Positions 1 through 10,038 of a DNA stretch of 64,000 nucleotides are shown here, one piece after another. The notes under the pieces are model-generated. The model made no database searches, was not told where the DNA came from, and saw only the letters and a list, made by a program, of their open reading frames with translations. Origin of the DNA: Flavobacteriales bacterium (lineage in GTDB: Bacteria; Bacteroidota; Bacteroidia; JANQJC01); assembly GCA_028281825.1 (NCBI GenBank), contig JANQJC010000107.1:1-64000 (forward strand), written 5' to 3'. Every line of letters begins with the position of its first letter. Position 1 is the first letter of the stretch. The position numbers were made by a program, and so were the translations under genes.

Positions 1-1
1 T

Positions 2-3000
2 TTAATCACTTCTTCAGACGGAAATGTAATGGTGACTGGTGTTGGTGGAGGAGGTGCAAACAGTTCATTCAGAAATCACGGGATATATGTCAGTAACTCA
101 GGGGAGATAAATGCAGGAGGCGATGGCACTGTCACCATTGATGGTTCAGCAGGAATTGGTAATGGCGATTCAGGTAGTGAAGGAAACAATTGTGGTATAA
201 GAATAGAACAAAACGGTTTGGTGACCTCATCCGGTGGTGATGTATCAGTTACAGGTCTTGGAGGCGGTAGTCTGGGAGTGATAGGTGGAGCTAATCAAGG
301 AGTACTCGTAAGAACCGGTGGAGCGATTACTGCGGGAGGAACGGGAAACATAAATGTAACAGGTACTGCAGGTGTGGACAATGGATACAATGATGGAATA
401 AATGTGACTTCAGGTTCTGAAGTAAGTACTTCTGGCGGTAATGTGAGCATCAATGGCTATGGGGGAACTGTTGGTGATAATGGCGGTGATGGGGTTTTCT
501 TGTATGGTGGTCATGTCACTTCATCCGGGGGTAACATAAATATAAATGGTACAGCAGGCGGTTATTTAGGAAGCCCTGGCTCGGGTGGTTTTGGTGTCGA
601 GTTGTACAATGGGGTACTTGTTCAAACCGGGAATAATGGCTTCGTAAACATACAAGCAACGGGTAGCTTAAGCAGTGCTAATACTGCTGGATTTATCATG
701 AGCACCAATAGTGAAATATCTACCGTGGATGGGAATATTGACATAAGTGGAATTGCCGGAAATGGAATTGGCCCCACTAATTATGGTACTTTTATTGGTG
801 TCAATGCGTTTATTTCTTCAACGGGTGCTGGAGATGTTAATATAACAGGTGTTGCCGGAACGGAAGCGACTGGAAAACCGGGTATCCTATTGCAAAACAA
901 CAGCGCTATTTCAACCCACATCGGGGATATCTTCCTTTCAGGCACAGCAAGTCCAACGGACGTGAACCCTGCAGCTGATATTTGGGTGTACAATGGGCAA
1001 TCTGCTATTCTATCTGATAGCGGCCGAGTTACGTTTCAAGCTTTAGAAAACGGTTTCAGACCGCAGACTGATTTTACAGAGGTGAGCGTATCTCCAGCAG
1101 ATACAATTGGATTCACTACAGGATCAAAGCTCTTGGTAGAACTAAGTGGAACTGCGCCAAACTCGGGCTATACCCAATTTAATCTAGAAGGTAAAATAGA
1201 TCTGAGTGGGGCTGAATTGGCTTTACACGTACCTTGGTATGTGCCCTCGCCTGGTGAAGAATATATCATCATAAACAATGATTCGAACGATGCGGTTATA
1301 GGGACTTTTACAGGTTTGCCAGAGGGTGCCATAATAGATAGCGTTTTCACTGGTTGTGCACCATCTTTAAGTATTAGTTATATTGGAGGAGATGGAAATG
1401 ATGTGGTACTCACAACCGTGGATGTGGAAGACCCCATCTTTACAAGCAGTCCTGCAGACACTTCAGTTTCAGCTTTATTCGACAATTGCTTCAACATAGT
1501 AAACTGGACGTCACCAACGGCAACGGATAACTGCCCGGACCCTATTTCAATTACCTCAAACTTTTCTCCGGGAAGTTTATTCCCAGTGGGAGTTACACAG
1601 GTAATATATCATGTGGAAGATGTTTCTGGGAACAGGGATACAGCTACTTTCAATGTTACGATAACTGATGACCAAAATCCCGAAATCACTGGATGTCCAT
1701 CAAATATTGTCGTGAACAATGATGCGGGTGAATGTGGAGCCAACGTAAGCTGGACATCACCCACAGCGTCCGATAATTGTCCTGGAGTAAGTATGACAGC
1801 CAGTCATCTTCCCGGTGTCTTTTTTCCAGTTGGGACCACAACGGTTACCTACGTCGCAGAGGATCAATCAGGTAATTTGGGTACTTGCTCTTTTAATATT
1901 ACGGTTATAGACAACGAAGTGCCACAAGCCATGTGCCAGGATTTGACGGTTTACCTCGATAGCACTGGAAGTGCATCTATTACTTCGGCTGAATTAGAAT
2001 CTGGCAGTACAGACAATTGCGGTATTGCCAGCGTGATTGCCAGTGATACTACTTTTAATTGTGCCGAAGTTGGAGCCAACGCGATAACGGTAACGGTAAC
2101 TGATGTTAACGGTAACTCCTCTTCTTGCAACGCTACCGTTACAGTTTTGGATAATACCAATCCGATAGCAATATGTCAAGATATAACGGTTGAATTAAAT
2201 GGCAATGGTTTGGCCTCTATTCAAGCAACTCAAATCGATAACGGTAGTTCTGATGAATGTGGAATTGATTCCATGAGCGTATCTCCCAATAACTTTGATT
2301 GTTCCGATGTAGGACCCAATCAGGTAACCTTAACCGTTACCGATGTGAACGGAAATTCCTCTTCTTGCAACGCTACAGTTACTATTGAAGACAATATAGC
2401 ACCAGTCGCTTTATGCAAGAATGTAACACTTCCTTTGAACTCAAATGGTAATGCTTTTGTCAGCTCGAGCAATCTGGATGACGGATCATACGATAATTGC
2501 TCCGTTACTTTTTCACTATCTCAGAACAGCTTTGACTGTAGTAATTTGGGTGACAATAATATTACGCTAACGGTTACCGATCCTGGTGGGAATTCAGATA
2601 CATGTGTCTCTATTGTTACAATCGTAGATGAGGTTAGCCCAACGGCCTTGTGCCAGGATATTACCGTTCAGCTTGATACTAATGGTAGTGCTTCTATCTC
2701 AGCTGCTGATGTGGATGCAGGAAGCTGGGACGTTTGCGGCCCTATTGATACAATTTACCTTGATAACTACAATTTCAATTGTGGCGATGTAGGAGACAAC
2801 CAGGTTCAACTAACAGTGATGGATGAGTATGGTAATGACGCCTCCTGCGCAGCTACCGTCGCAGTGATGGATACTGTATCTCCCATAGCTGTTTGTCAGG
2901 ATATGACCATTTATTTAGATGCCAATGGCACGGCCTCAATTTCTGCTGGTGATATAGACAATGGCAGCAGTGACGCCTGTGGCATAGCATCTGTTTCTGT

Positions 3001-5041
3001 AGATCAGGAGAACTTTGATTGCGGGAATGTGGGACAAAACACTGTTACGCTGGCGGTAGAAGATAATAACGGGAATATTTCTAGTTGCACTTCCACAGTT
3101 ACAGTGCTTGACACGATATCTCCAAATGCAGTTTGCCAAGATATTACAGTTGAGTTGAATGGTATTGGTCAGGCTTTTATTGAAGCAAGTGATATAGATT
3201 TTGGAAGTAGCGATGCCTGTGGCATTGACACCATTTACCTGGATCAATACGATTTTGATTGTTCAAATATTGGTGCAAATACGGTGACACTTACTGTTGT
3301 AAACGTAAACGGTAATAGCTCTTCCTGCGCAGCAACAATTACCGTGGAGGACAATGAGGCTCCATCCATTACCTGCCCCGCAAATATTTCAGTGAGTAGT
3401 GATACTGGCGAATGCAGTGCGGTGGTAAGTTTCAGCGCACCGGCAGCAAGTGATAACTGCGGGAACCCTACTGTTCTTCAGGTAGACAATACTGGTCTTG
3501 GCAGTGGTAGCACCTTCCCCGTGGGAACCACAACTTTGGAATATGAGGCAACGGATGACGAGGGAAACAGCAGCTCTTGCAGTTTTACCGTAACCGTTAA
3601 CGACAACGAAGCTCCTGTGATTGATGTTCCCGACAACATAACGGTTTGCGCGGAAAACGGAAATGGGGCAACAGTGACTTTCACAGGACCTGATTACAGT
3701 GATAACTGTGGAATTTCTTCCACTTCACAAACTACTGGTCAAGCGAGTGGTAGTTTCTTCCAACTAGGGGTCACGACTAACAGTTACTCTGTAACAGATG
3801 AAAACGGAAACACCACTACGGCTTTCTTTACTGTTACGGTTATTCCAGGCCCTGAAGCGGCATTCATAGCAGAAGATGTTTGTTTTGGTAGTGAAGTTCA
3901 GTTCAATAATAACTCTACTCCCGGAATGGAATACAGTTGGGACTTTGACGATGGTAATATTTCTACCGAGGAGAGCCCAAGTCATTTGTATAACATGTCT
4001 GGAGTTTACAATGTTTCTTTGACAGTAACAGATACCAGCAATGGCTGTTTTGATACTTATAGCCAAAGTTTGGAGGTGTTTGGTGAATTGAGCTTATCGG
4101 CCTCCTCAACAGGACCCAGTTGCTACGGAGGAAATGATGGAACCATAGTTGTTTTAGCTAATGGAGCAGCACCATTCCAATACTCATTGAATAATGGGGT
4201 GCCTCAAGCCGACGATACTTTCACAGGACTCATAGCAGCAAACTACCTGGTAGAGGTTATTGATACCAACGGTTGTTCTAATGAAACAAATGTGGATGTA
4301 ACAGAGCCTGATTCGATTTCATTTACGACCGTGGTTAATGCTGATGTGAATTGCCTCACCGATAATGACGGTAGCATTACCATTACTGCAAATGGTGGCA
4401 CTGCTCCATACCTCTATAGCATTGATGGTGGAAACAACTTTAGTTCAGGAACCTTTAGCTTCTTAAGTGGTGGTGACCATTTAGTTGTTATCGAGGATAG
4501 CCAGGGATGCATCTACACGGGAACGGCTACTGTACCTGTTCAAATTCCTTTTCCCGTGGCTGACTTCAGCTTTTTGGCTAATGAGCTGACGGTAGAGTTC
4601 TCTGACCTGTCCCAAAATGCGGATACTTACTGGTGGGATTTTGACGATGGAAATACATCAACTGACCCTGAGCCCACGCATACTTACTTCGAGGATGGCG
4701 GTTATACCGTAACTCAGATTGTGGACAACGATTGTGGCTCAGATACCACTATGATTAGCTTGGGAGTACTCATGGGAACAAGTATTGGTGGCTTGCAAGA
4801 GAGTATCATTGTCAACTTGTACCCCAACCCAAACAATGGTCAATTCACAATCGACTTAGGCACTATGACAGAAGGCTTAACCCTGACCATAAGGAACGCC
4901 TTAGGCCAACTGATTTCCACACAATATTATGATAGGGTAAAACTTATTGAGGCTGAGATTGTAGGGGAAACCGGCTTGTATATGCTTGGGCTTAGAACAA
5001 AGGATGGAAGGTCTGGATTATTTAAAGTAGTGATGGAATAA
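2..5041 (+). CDS. Giant HYR/PKD/SprB-repeat surface protein with T9SS sorting domain (5' partial)
   Basis: Reading frame is already open at the left edge (the codons before the first ATG at 29 continue the same repeat pattern), so the N-terminus and signal peptide lie outside the window. The visible 1670 residues run: Gly/Ser/Thr-rich short repeats resembling a parallel beta-helix (about 1-330), a linker, HYR-type domains (about 475-630), six units of about 80 residues each opening with a CQDITV-like motif (about 631-1107, with a paired-Cys pattern), two more HYR units, a PKD domain with the WDFDDG motif, two SprB-like repeats, a second PKD (WWDFDDGN), and a C-terminal T9SS type A sorting domain (NLYPNPNNGQF start, about 1590-1670). 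A role as secreted or cell-surface adhesin is inferred from the family architecture; no catalytic motif was seen. A terminator hairpin follows at about 5202. Confidence 0.9.
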   Translation, partial: LITSSDGNVMVTGVGGGGANSSFRNHGIYVSNSGEINAGGDGTVTIDGSAGIGNGDSGSEGNNCGIRIEQNGLVTSSGGDVSVTGLGGGSLGVIGGANQGVLVRTGGAITAGGTGNINVTGTAGVDNGYNDGINVTSGSEVSTSGGNVSINGYGGTVGDNGGDGVFLYGGHVTSSGGNININGTAGGYLGSPGSGGFGVELYNGVLVQTGNNGFVNIQATGSLSSANTAGFIMSTNSEISTVDGNIDISGIAGNGIGPTNYGTFIGVNAFISSTGAGDVNITGVAGTEATGKPGILLQNNSAISTHIGDIFLSGTASPTDVNPAADIWVYNGQSAILSDSGRVTFQALENGFRPQTDFTEVSVSPADTIGFTTGSKLLVELSGTAPNSGYTQFNLEGKIDLSGAELALHVPWYVPSPGEEYIIINNDSNDAVIGTFTGLPEGAIIDSVFTGCAPSLSISYIGGDGNDVVLTTVDVEDPIFTSSPADTSVSALFDNCFNIVNWTSPTATDNCPDPISITSNFSPGSLFPVGVTQVIYHVEDVSGNRDTATFNVTITDDQNPEITGCPSNIVVNNDAGECGANVSWTSPTASDNCPGVSMTASHLPGVFFPVGTTTVTYVAEDQSGNLGTCSFNITVIDNEVPQAMCQDLTVYLDSTGSASITSAELESGSTDNCGIASVIASDTTFNCAEVGANAITVTVTDVNGNSSSCNATVTVLDNTNPIAICQDITVELNGNGLASIQATQIDNGSSDECGIDSMSVSPNNFDCSDVGPNQVTLTVTDVNGNSSSCNATVTIEDNIAPVALCKNVTLPLNSNGNAFVSSSNLDDGSYDNCSVTFSLSQNSFDCSNLGDNNITLTVTDPGGNSDTCVSIVTIVDEVSPTALCQDITVQLDTNGSASISAADVDAGSWDVCGPIDTIYLDNYNFNCGDVGDNQVQLTVMDEYGNDASCAATVAVMDTVSPIAVCQDMTIYLDANGTASISAGDIDNGSSDACGIASVSVDQENFDCGNVGQNTVTLAVEDNNGNISSCTSTVTVLDTISPNAVCQDITVELNGIGQAFIEASDIDFGSSDACGIDTIYLDQYDFDCSNIGANTVTLTVVNVNGNSSSCAATITVEDNEAPSITCPANISVSSDTGECSAVVSFSAPAASDNCGNPTVLQVDNTGLGSGSTFPVGTTTLEYEATDDEGNSSSCSFTVTVNDNEAPVIDVPDNITVCAENGNGATVTFTGPDYSDNCGISSTSQTTGQASGSFFQLGVTTNSYSVTDENGNTTTAFFTVTVIPGPEAAFIAEDVCFGSEVQFNNNSTPGMEYSWDFDDGNISTEESPSHLYNMSGVYNVSLTVTDTSNGCFDTYSQSLEVFGELSLSASSTGPSCYGGNDGTIVVLANGAAPFQYSLNNGVPQADDTFTGLIAANYLVEVIDTNGCSNETNVDVTEPDSISFTTVVNADVNCLTDNDGSITITANGGTAPYLYSIDGGNNFSSGTFSFLSGGDHLVVIEDSQGCIYTGTATVPVQIPFPVADFSFLANELTVEFSDLSQNADTYWWDFDDGNTSTDPEPTHTYFEDGGYTVTQIVDNDCGSDTTMISLGVLMGTSIGGLQESIIVNLYPNPNNGQFTIDLGTMTEGLTLTIRNALGQLISTQYYDRVKLIEAEIVGETGLYMLGLRTKDGRSGLFKVVME
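1920..3355 (+). repeat. Six tandem ~240-bp coding repeats (HYR-like units)
   Basis: Six in-frame units of roughly 240 bp lie inside the large surface protein gene. Each encodes a CQDITV-type opening, an ASI-x-A-x-DID-x-GS segment, a D-x-CGI motif and an ending with NGNSSSC followed by A-T-V-T-V. Units differ at many positions, so they are old duplications rather than fresh copies, but short stretches are nearly identical between neighbours and could recombine. Confidence 0.85.
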
Positions 5042-5201
5042 AAATAGTTCTATAGATAGCTTCGTTAGCTTCTTTTCTGGGGTTTTATGAAGTTTTATTG
5101 GCACTCAAACCTACTGTTTCAGTATTAATCTTTCTATGGAACCAATAAAGATAAGGTCAATAATACAAGTGGGATAACAGCACCAATAGCATTACCATCA
5201 G

Positions 5202-5235
5202 CCCTGCCCAGAATTTCTGGGTGGGGTTTTCTTTT
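5202..5235 (+). terminator. Intrinsic terminator after the HYR-repeat gene
   Basis: A hairpin with a CCCAGA/TCTGGG core and GC-rich flanks is followed by TTTTCTTTT, 160 bases after the stop codon. The rest of the 5042-5359 gap shows no gene. Confidence 0.6.
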
Positions 5236-5359
5236 AAGCCAGTATTGGAAGAACGAAAAACTGCTCCCTCAGAACATAATACGGCTGTTTCAGAACATAA
5301 ATTTCATCAATCGGAGAGATGGTAGCAACTTTATGTCAATAATCTGTAAACCATTAATC

Positions 5360-6841
5360 ATGAAAGTATTTTACCTATTTATCACTCTTTCCGTTTACTG
5401 TACCTCGATTCACGCCCAATGGGTACAGGTCGGCTCATCCATTGATGGAACAGAGGAGAATGAATTATTTGGAACCGCAGTTAGTTTATCTGCTAATGCG
5501 AGCCGGCTAGCTATCGGAGCACGAGGTAGTGATATCGTGCAGAACGGGCAAGAGATAGGTCGTGCGGTGGTGTATGAATGGAATGGAAGCGCATGGAATC
5601 AGTTGGGCACCGACTTGATTGGAGAAAGTGATTTCGATGAATTCGGAGAAGCAATCGCCTTGTCAGCAAATGGGAACCGAGTAGTTGTAGGAGCCTATAA
5701 GAATGAAAGTCCAGGCTATTTTTCTGGTCAGGTTCGAGTGTATGAATGGGGTGGAACGGACTGGATTCAGATGGGAGATAGTATAGATGGTGCAGGGGCA
5801 GGAGACTATTTTGGTGGGACAGTATCCATTTCTGCAGATGGTAGTCGAATTGCCGTAGGGGCGGAAAGACATGGGAGTGCATTCTTTTTTGGAGGACACG
5901 CAAGAATGTTTGAGTGGGATGGAAGCAGTTGGGTACAAATGGGAAGTACACTTTATGGAACTGCAGAACAAGACTTTTTCGGTGGGTCTGTGGCCATGTC
6001 ATCTGACGGTAGTAGAGTTGCTATTGGAGCTTATAAACATGATGGAGTTGCTGGAGCTGATGCAGGACTTGTTAGGGTTTATGATTATAATGGCACTGAC
6101 TGGAATTTGGTTGGAGCCGATATTGAGGGAATTTCTGGAAACAACCAAGCTGGATACGCAGTTTCTCTTTCTTCCGATGGGAGTAAGGTTGCTATTGGAG
6201 CACCTAACGCTACCAACGGTGTAGGTCAGATTCGGGTTATGGAATGGGATGGAAATTCTTGGGAACAGATGGGAAACACAATAGCCGGACAAGCTTCAGG
6301 TGAGTTCTTTGGCTACCAGCACATCCAGCTTTCCGGGAATGGAGATCGTGTGGTTGCTGGTGCTATTTATAATTCGGAGGTAGCACAATGGTCAGGCGAA
6401 GCGAGAGTGTTTGAATGGAATGGAACAGGCTGGTCGCAAATTGGTGCAGATATAAGCGGTATTGCAGCTCAAGAGCAAGTTGGACATGGGGTCTCAATAT
6501 CAGCTGATGGAAACACTATTGCAGTTGGGGCTCCAAGAGGAGCAAACTTCTATGGAAGTGTTCAGGTTCTGGAAATCAGCCAAATAACAAACTTGAATGA
6601 CTATAAGGTTAACTGGTTCAGCTTGTATCCAAACCCGACTTCAACGGTGCTGAGCATCTCTTCGGATAAACCCTCTTACACATTTTCCTTACATGATATG
6701 ACTGGGAAATTGATACTGGAACAGAAAATTTCGACCAACAAGTATCAATTAAATTTGTCTGACTTGCCAATAGGCGTTTATGCTTTGAGATTTGAAACCG
6801 AAAATGGAATTATAGAGACGCACCATTTGGTAAAACAGTAG
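5360..6841 (+). CDS. Exported beta-propeller-like repeat protein with T9SS sorting domain
   Basis: The best start is the ATG at 5360, giving a clean signal peptide (Lys-Val then a hydrophobic stretch, ending IHAQ); an in-frame ATG at 5333 would add nine residues before it. The mature protein is about seven units of roughly 55-60 residues, each with a V-R-V-Y-E-W-x-G-x-x-W motif, a D-x-F-G-x-x-V-S motif and a SxDGxRVAIGA ending, as in FG-GAP or integrin-like propellers. The last 75 residues are a T9SS sorting domain (FSLYPNPTS start). The protein is predicted to be secreted through the outer membrane or attached to the surface. Ligand is unknown. It sits after another T9SS cargo gene but has its own upstream region. 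Confidence 0.85.
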   Translation: MKVFYLFITLSVYCTSIHAQWVQVGSSIDGTEENELFGTAVSLSANASRLAIGARGSDIVQNGQEIGRAVVYEWNGSAWNQLGTDLIGESDFDEFGEAIALSANGNRVVVGAYKNESPGYFSGQVRVYEWGGTDWIQMGDSIDGAGAGDYFGGTVSISADGSRIAVGAERHGSAFFFGGHARMFEWDGSSWVQMGSTLYGTAEQDFFGGSVAMSSDGSRVAIGAYKHDGVAGADAGLVRVYDYNGTDWNLVGADIEGISGNNQAGYAVSLSSDGSKVAIGAPNATNGVGQIRVMEWDGNSWEQMGNTIAGQASGEFFGYQHIQLSGNGDRVVAGAIYNSEVAQWSGEARVFEWNGTGWSQIGADISGIAAQEQVGHGVSISADGNTIAVGAPRGANFYGSVQVLEISQITNLNDYKVNWFSLYPNPTSTVLSISSDKPSYTFSLHDMTGKLILEQKISTNKYQLNLSDLPIGVYALRFETENGIIETHHLVKQ

Positions 6842-7085
6842 TGTTTTTATGGAGCAGTGCTTAGTATATTAAAGTTTTTCCTTTCCGGAATTTTCGGACG
6901 AGTATTTTCCATATATCAATTTCAGGAAGAGCATAGAGCATAAAAACGCCCTGTTCAGGGTATATATTACTTCGAAATGTTAGTTTTTTTAGTAGCCCCT
7001 CTGGTCGGTCATTACAGGCTCAAATCATAACTAAAAGATAATTTTAGTAGAGGCTTACCTTTTTATTAGTCTATTTAATCATTAC
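6842..7085. other. Intergenic stretch between convergent genes
   Basis: About 240 AT-rich bases between the propeller gene and the metK follower gene. Two short inverted repeats are visible (TCCG/CGGA near 6881 and CCCTG/CAGGG near 6949), neither with a convincing T-run. No gene was recognised. Confidence 0.4.
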
Positions 7086-7619
7086 TCAAGAACTCTTCTC
7101 ACCTACAAAGTAGTCGCTCTTATCCTTAAATAGAACGTTAAAAGTAGTTAGACTACCATAAATTCTGGTAATATATTGCTGAAGGTTCACCTTCTCCCCA
7201 TCACTCAACTTCTTGTTGCTGTTCACATTTTGCTCCAACACACGCAACCTATCCCTTAACATCACTATTTTATGGAAAAAAGTCTCAATAGGGATTTCCT
7301 TGCCTTTCAAGTCAGGGTCAGCAGGTTGAAGAATCATCGTTCCTCCACTCCATTTATCTCCTAGTTCTGCAAGTTCACCAACATCGTTCCATTGACGCAA
7401 CACTTTAATCAGCGCACGTTCAATTTCACTCACTTCGTACGGGCCACTTTCTTCTATCTCCTCATCACCAAGTACTTCAAGTCCAGCAAATTTTCGGGAT
7501 ACATCTACCCTACCCCTTGAATCAAATTTGATTGCATAAGTATACTCCTCTACCCGCTCTACAACACCTTCACCATACTGCGGATGCCTTACCTTAGTAC
7601 CAACACTTAACCTTTCCAT
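7086..7619 (-). CDS. Conserved hypothetical with UvrD/PcrA C-terminal-like Tudor motif
   Basis: A 177-residue soluble protein. Residues 4-50 (VGTKVRHPQYGEGVV and following) resemble the small Tudor/KOW-like module at the C-terminus of UvrD/PcrA helicases and in CarD-like proteins, which bind RNA polymerase or nucleic acid. The remaining 120 residues are helical and charged and were not recognised. It starts 13 bases after the metK stop on the same strand, so it is probably co-transcribed with metK. A link to transcription-coupled processes would be inference from the Tudor fold only. Confidence 0.75.
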   Translation of the reverse strand: MERLSVGTKVRHPQYGEGVVERVEEYTYAIKFDSRGRVDVSRKFAGLEVLGDEEIEESGPYEVSEIERALIKVLRQWNDVGELAELGDKWSGGTMILQPADPDLKGKEIPIETFFHKIVMLRDRLRVLEQNVNSNKKLSDGEKVNLQQYITRIYGSLTTFNVLFKDKSDYFVGEKSS

Positions 7620-7632
7620 TGAGTTGCGTTAT

Positions 7633-8976
7633 TTACGCACCATAATCAGTAACCAAAGATTCTTTGTAAGCCGCTAGTGGATCGTAATCATCATCCTCTA
7701 TCTGAAACTTCTCAACCAGTTTATCTACATAATCAAGCTTCTCCCAGGTAAAAGTATCAAATGTCTTCTCAACATCTTTCCCCTTCACTTTCACGGTAAC
7801 AGTCTTTTGTCCTGCTTCTCTACCCATGTGGCCATAGGCTGCTGTTTCAGAGTAAATAGGGTTTCTTAAGCCAAGCCTTTCAATGATAGCATAAGGCCTC
7901 ATATCAAACACCTCTTTCACGATATCAGCTATTTCGCTATCCTTCATTTTCTTACCCTGGTTGTTTCTCACCTTTGAGGTTCCGTAAGTGTTCACAAATA
8001 TTCCAATTGGCTCAGCCACGCCGATAGCGTATGAAACCTGAACCAAAACTTCTTTAGCAACACCAGCAGCCACAAGGTTTTTAGCAATATGCCTTGAAGC
8101 ATAAGCTGCCGAACGGTCAACTTTTGATGGGTCTTTTCCTGAGAAAGCTCCACCACCGTGAGCTCCTTTACCACCGTAAGTATCCACGATAATCTTTCTT
8201 CCTGTTAAACCAACATCACCGTGTGGACCACCAATAACGAACTTCCCAGTAGGATTCACGTGGAAGTTGATAGTCTTGCGATAGCTACGGCCAAATAATT
8301 TTCTCACTTTCTTAGGCAACTTTCGGATAACCCTTGGCATCAAGTATTCAATCACATCCTCCTTTATTTTTGCCAACATCACTTTTTCTTCAGCAAAATC
8401 ATCGTGCTGCGTTGAAACAACTATGGTATGCACCCTATTAGGCCTTCCCCTGTCATTATACTCAATAGTAACCTGAGATTTAGCATCTGGCCTTAAGTAT
8501 TTCATTTTCTTACCTTCTCTTCTAATCCTGGCAAGCTCAAGCAAAATTTCATGCGCAATCTCTAATGAAACTGGCATATAGTTGTCTGTTTCATCCGAAG
8601 CGTAACCAAACATCATACCCTGGTCACCAGCACCTTGCTCTTCTGGTTTCTTGCGCTCCACACCTTGATTGATATCTGGTGATTGCTCATGCAAGGCAGT
8701 TAGTATACCGCATGAGTTCGCATCAAACATATATTCTGACTTGGTATAACCTATTCTATTAATCACATCACGAGTCACTTTCTGTACATCAACATAGGCT
8801 TCTGACTTCACCTCACCACCTACTACAACCAAACCAGTTGTACAAAACGTTTCACACGCTACTTTTGAGTTAGGGTCTTGCCTCAAAAATTCATCAAGAA
8901 TAGCATCTGATATCTGATCTGACACTTTATCCGGATGTCCCTCGGATACTGATTCTGAAGTAAAATAATATGGCAT
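7633..8976 (-). CDS. metK: S-adenosylmethionine synthetase
   Basis: Makes S-adenosylmethionine from ATP and methionine in the cytosol. The 447-residue product carries the two family signatures: [12 protein letters not shown] at about 115-126 and [14 protein letters not shown] from residue 275, plus the N-terminal [10 protein letters not shown] motif with the catalytic His. It is longer than the typical ~385-residue enzyme; the extra length is mainly a basic insertion around 195-235 and a longer acidic C-terminus. The 85-base leader is too short for a SAM riboswitch. The Tudor-like gene follows 13 bases downstream. Confidence 0.97.
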   Translation of the reverse strand: MPYYFTSESVSEGHPDKVSDQISDAILDEFLRQDPNSKVACETFCTTGLVVVGGEVKSEAYVDVQKVTRDVINRIGYTKSEYMFDANSCGILTALHEQSPDINQGVERKKPEEQGAGDQGMMFGYASDETDNYMPVSLEIAHEILLELARIRREGKKMKYLRPDAKSQVTIEYNDRGRPNRVHTIVVSTQHDDFAEEKVMLAKIKEDVIEYLMPRVIRKLPKKVRKLFGRSYRKTINFHVNPTGKFVIGGPHGDVGLTGRKIIVDTYGGKGAHGGGAFSGKDPSKVDRSAAYASRHIAKNLVAAGVAKEVLVQVSYAIGVAEPIGIFVNTYGTSKVRNNQGKKMKDSEIADIVKEVFDMRPYAIIERLGLRNPIYSETAAYGHMGREAGQKTVTVKVKGKDVEKTFDTFTWEKLDYVDKLVEKFQIEDDDYDPLAAYKESLVTDYGA

Positions 8977-9061
8977 TTTATACTCTTTTTTTGTTTAACA
9001 ATTTAAAATATGAATGCGAGGCACAAAGAAAATAATATTTTATGATTGGAAGTACCCCTTT

Positions 9062-9973
9062 CTAATTATTTTTTGTCAACTCCCGAAAAATATCCTCAAG
9101 ACGTTGCTCTTCTTTACTTAGGGTTAGTATAGACAGTTTTTGTTCCACCGCATATTGAAATATCGTTGATCTCAAATCTTCTTTAGATGATGATATTAAT
9201 CTCCATTTTTTATCTCCCACTTTTTCAACATTATCAATACCCGGTATTTTCTCAAATACCTTTTTCTCAACCTCATTCTCCACTTCAATAGTAAAAACCT
9301 GTTGACCACTAGCCTTAGCTTGTAAATCTCTCGTATTGCTATCGGCCACTATTTTTCCTTTATTAATAATAATTACTCTATCACTAATAGCTTCTACCTC
9401 CTGCATGATGTGTGTTGAGAACAATACGGTTTTCTCTTTGCCCAAGTCTTTTATCAGTGCTCTAATGTCCACCAACTGGTTCGGGTCAAGCCCCGAAGTT
9501 GGCTCATCTAATATCAATACTTCAGGGTCGTGTATCATGGCCTGTGCAAGCCCAACCCTTTGCCTATAGCCCTTTGATAACGCCCCTATTAATTTGTGTT
9601 GTTCAGGCCCAAGCCCGGTTTTCCCAATCATTTCAGCTACTCTTGCTTTTTTATTGGGCACCTTACACATACCAGCCACAAATTCTAGGTATTCCTTCAC
9701 ATACATATCCAGGTAAAGTGGGTTATGTTCCGGTAGGTAACCTACCCTCTCCCTCACCTTAATGGAGTTTTCCTCAACGTCGTAACCACTCACCTTAGCA
9801 CTTCCTTCAGTAGGTGGCAAATAGCAAGTCACTATTTTCATCATGGTAGACTTACCTGCCCCATTAGGCCCTAAAAAGCCTATTACTTCACCTGATTTGA
9901 TGGAAAACGAAACGTTGTCCAATGCTTTTTGCCCTCCATAAATCTTGGTTATATTATTTACTTCTATTGACAT
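9062..9973 (-). CDS. gldA: Gliding motility ABC transporter ATP-binding subunit GldA
   Basis: The ATPase half of the Gld ABC transporter needed for gliding motility in Bacteroidota. Visible: Walker A GPNGAGKST at 35-43, an ABC signature variant LSKGYRQ at 132-138, Walker B LILDEPTSGLD at 153-163, and the H-loop in FSTHIMQEVEA. Length (303 residues) fits GldA, which is longer than most ABC-2 ATPases. Permease partners gldF/gldG are not next to it here; rsgA lies divergently upstream. The assignment over other ABC-2 exporter ATPases rests on overall similarity, so a different export role is possible. Confidence 0.85.
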   Translation of the reverse strand: MSIEVNNITKIYGGQKALDNVSFSIKSGEVIGFLGPNGAGKSTMMKIVTCYLPPTEGSAKVSGYDVEENSIKVRERVGYLPEHNPLYLDMYVKEYLEFVAGMCKVPNKKARVAEMIGKTGLGPEQHKLIGALSKGYRQRVGLAQAMIHDPEVLILDEPTSGLDPNQLVDIRALIKDLGKEKTVLFSTHIMQEVEAISDRVIIINKGKIVADSNTRDLQAKASGQQVFTIEVENEVEKKVFEKIPGIDNVEKVGDKKWRLISSSKEDLRSTIFQYAVEQKLSILTLSKEEQRLEDIFRELTKNN

Positions 9974-10038
9974 CTAATTATTTATCTGCTGTAAAAATAA
10001 CGCTTTGTGCTTACAAGAAATTATAGATTTTTGTATTT

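Noticed and set aside
5511..6002. Long antisense reading frame of 163 codons
   Set aside because: It is a shadow of the repeat-rich propeller gene; its composition (many His, Leu, Arg, Ser) is not like a normal protein here.
8977..9061. SAM riboswitch before metK
   Set aside because: The gap to gldA is 85 bases, too short, and no typical pairing was seen.
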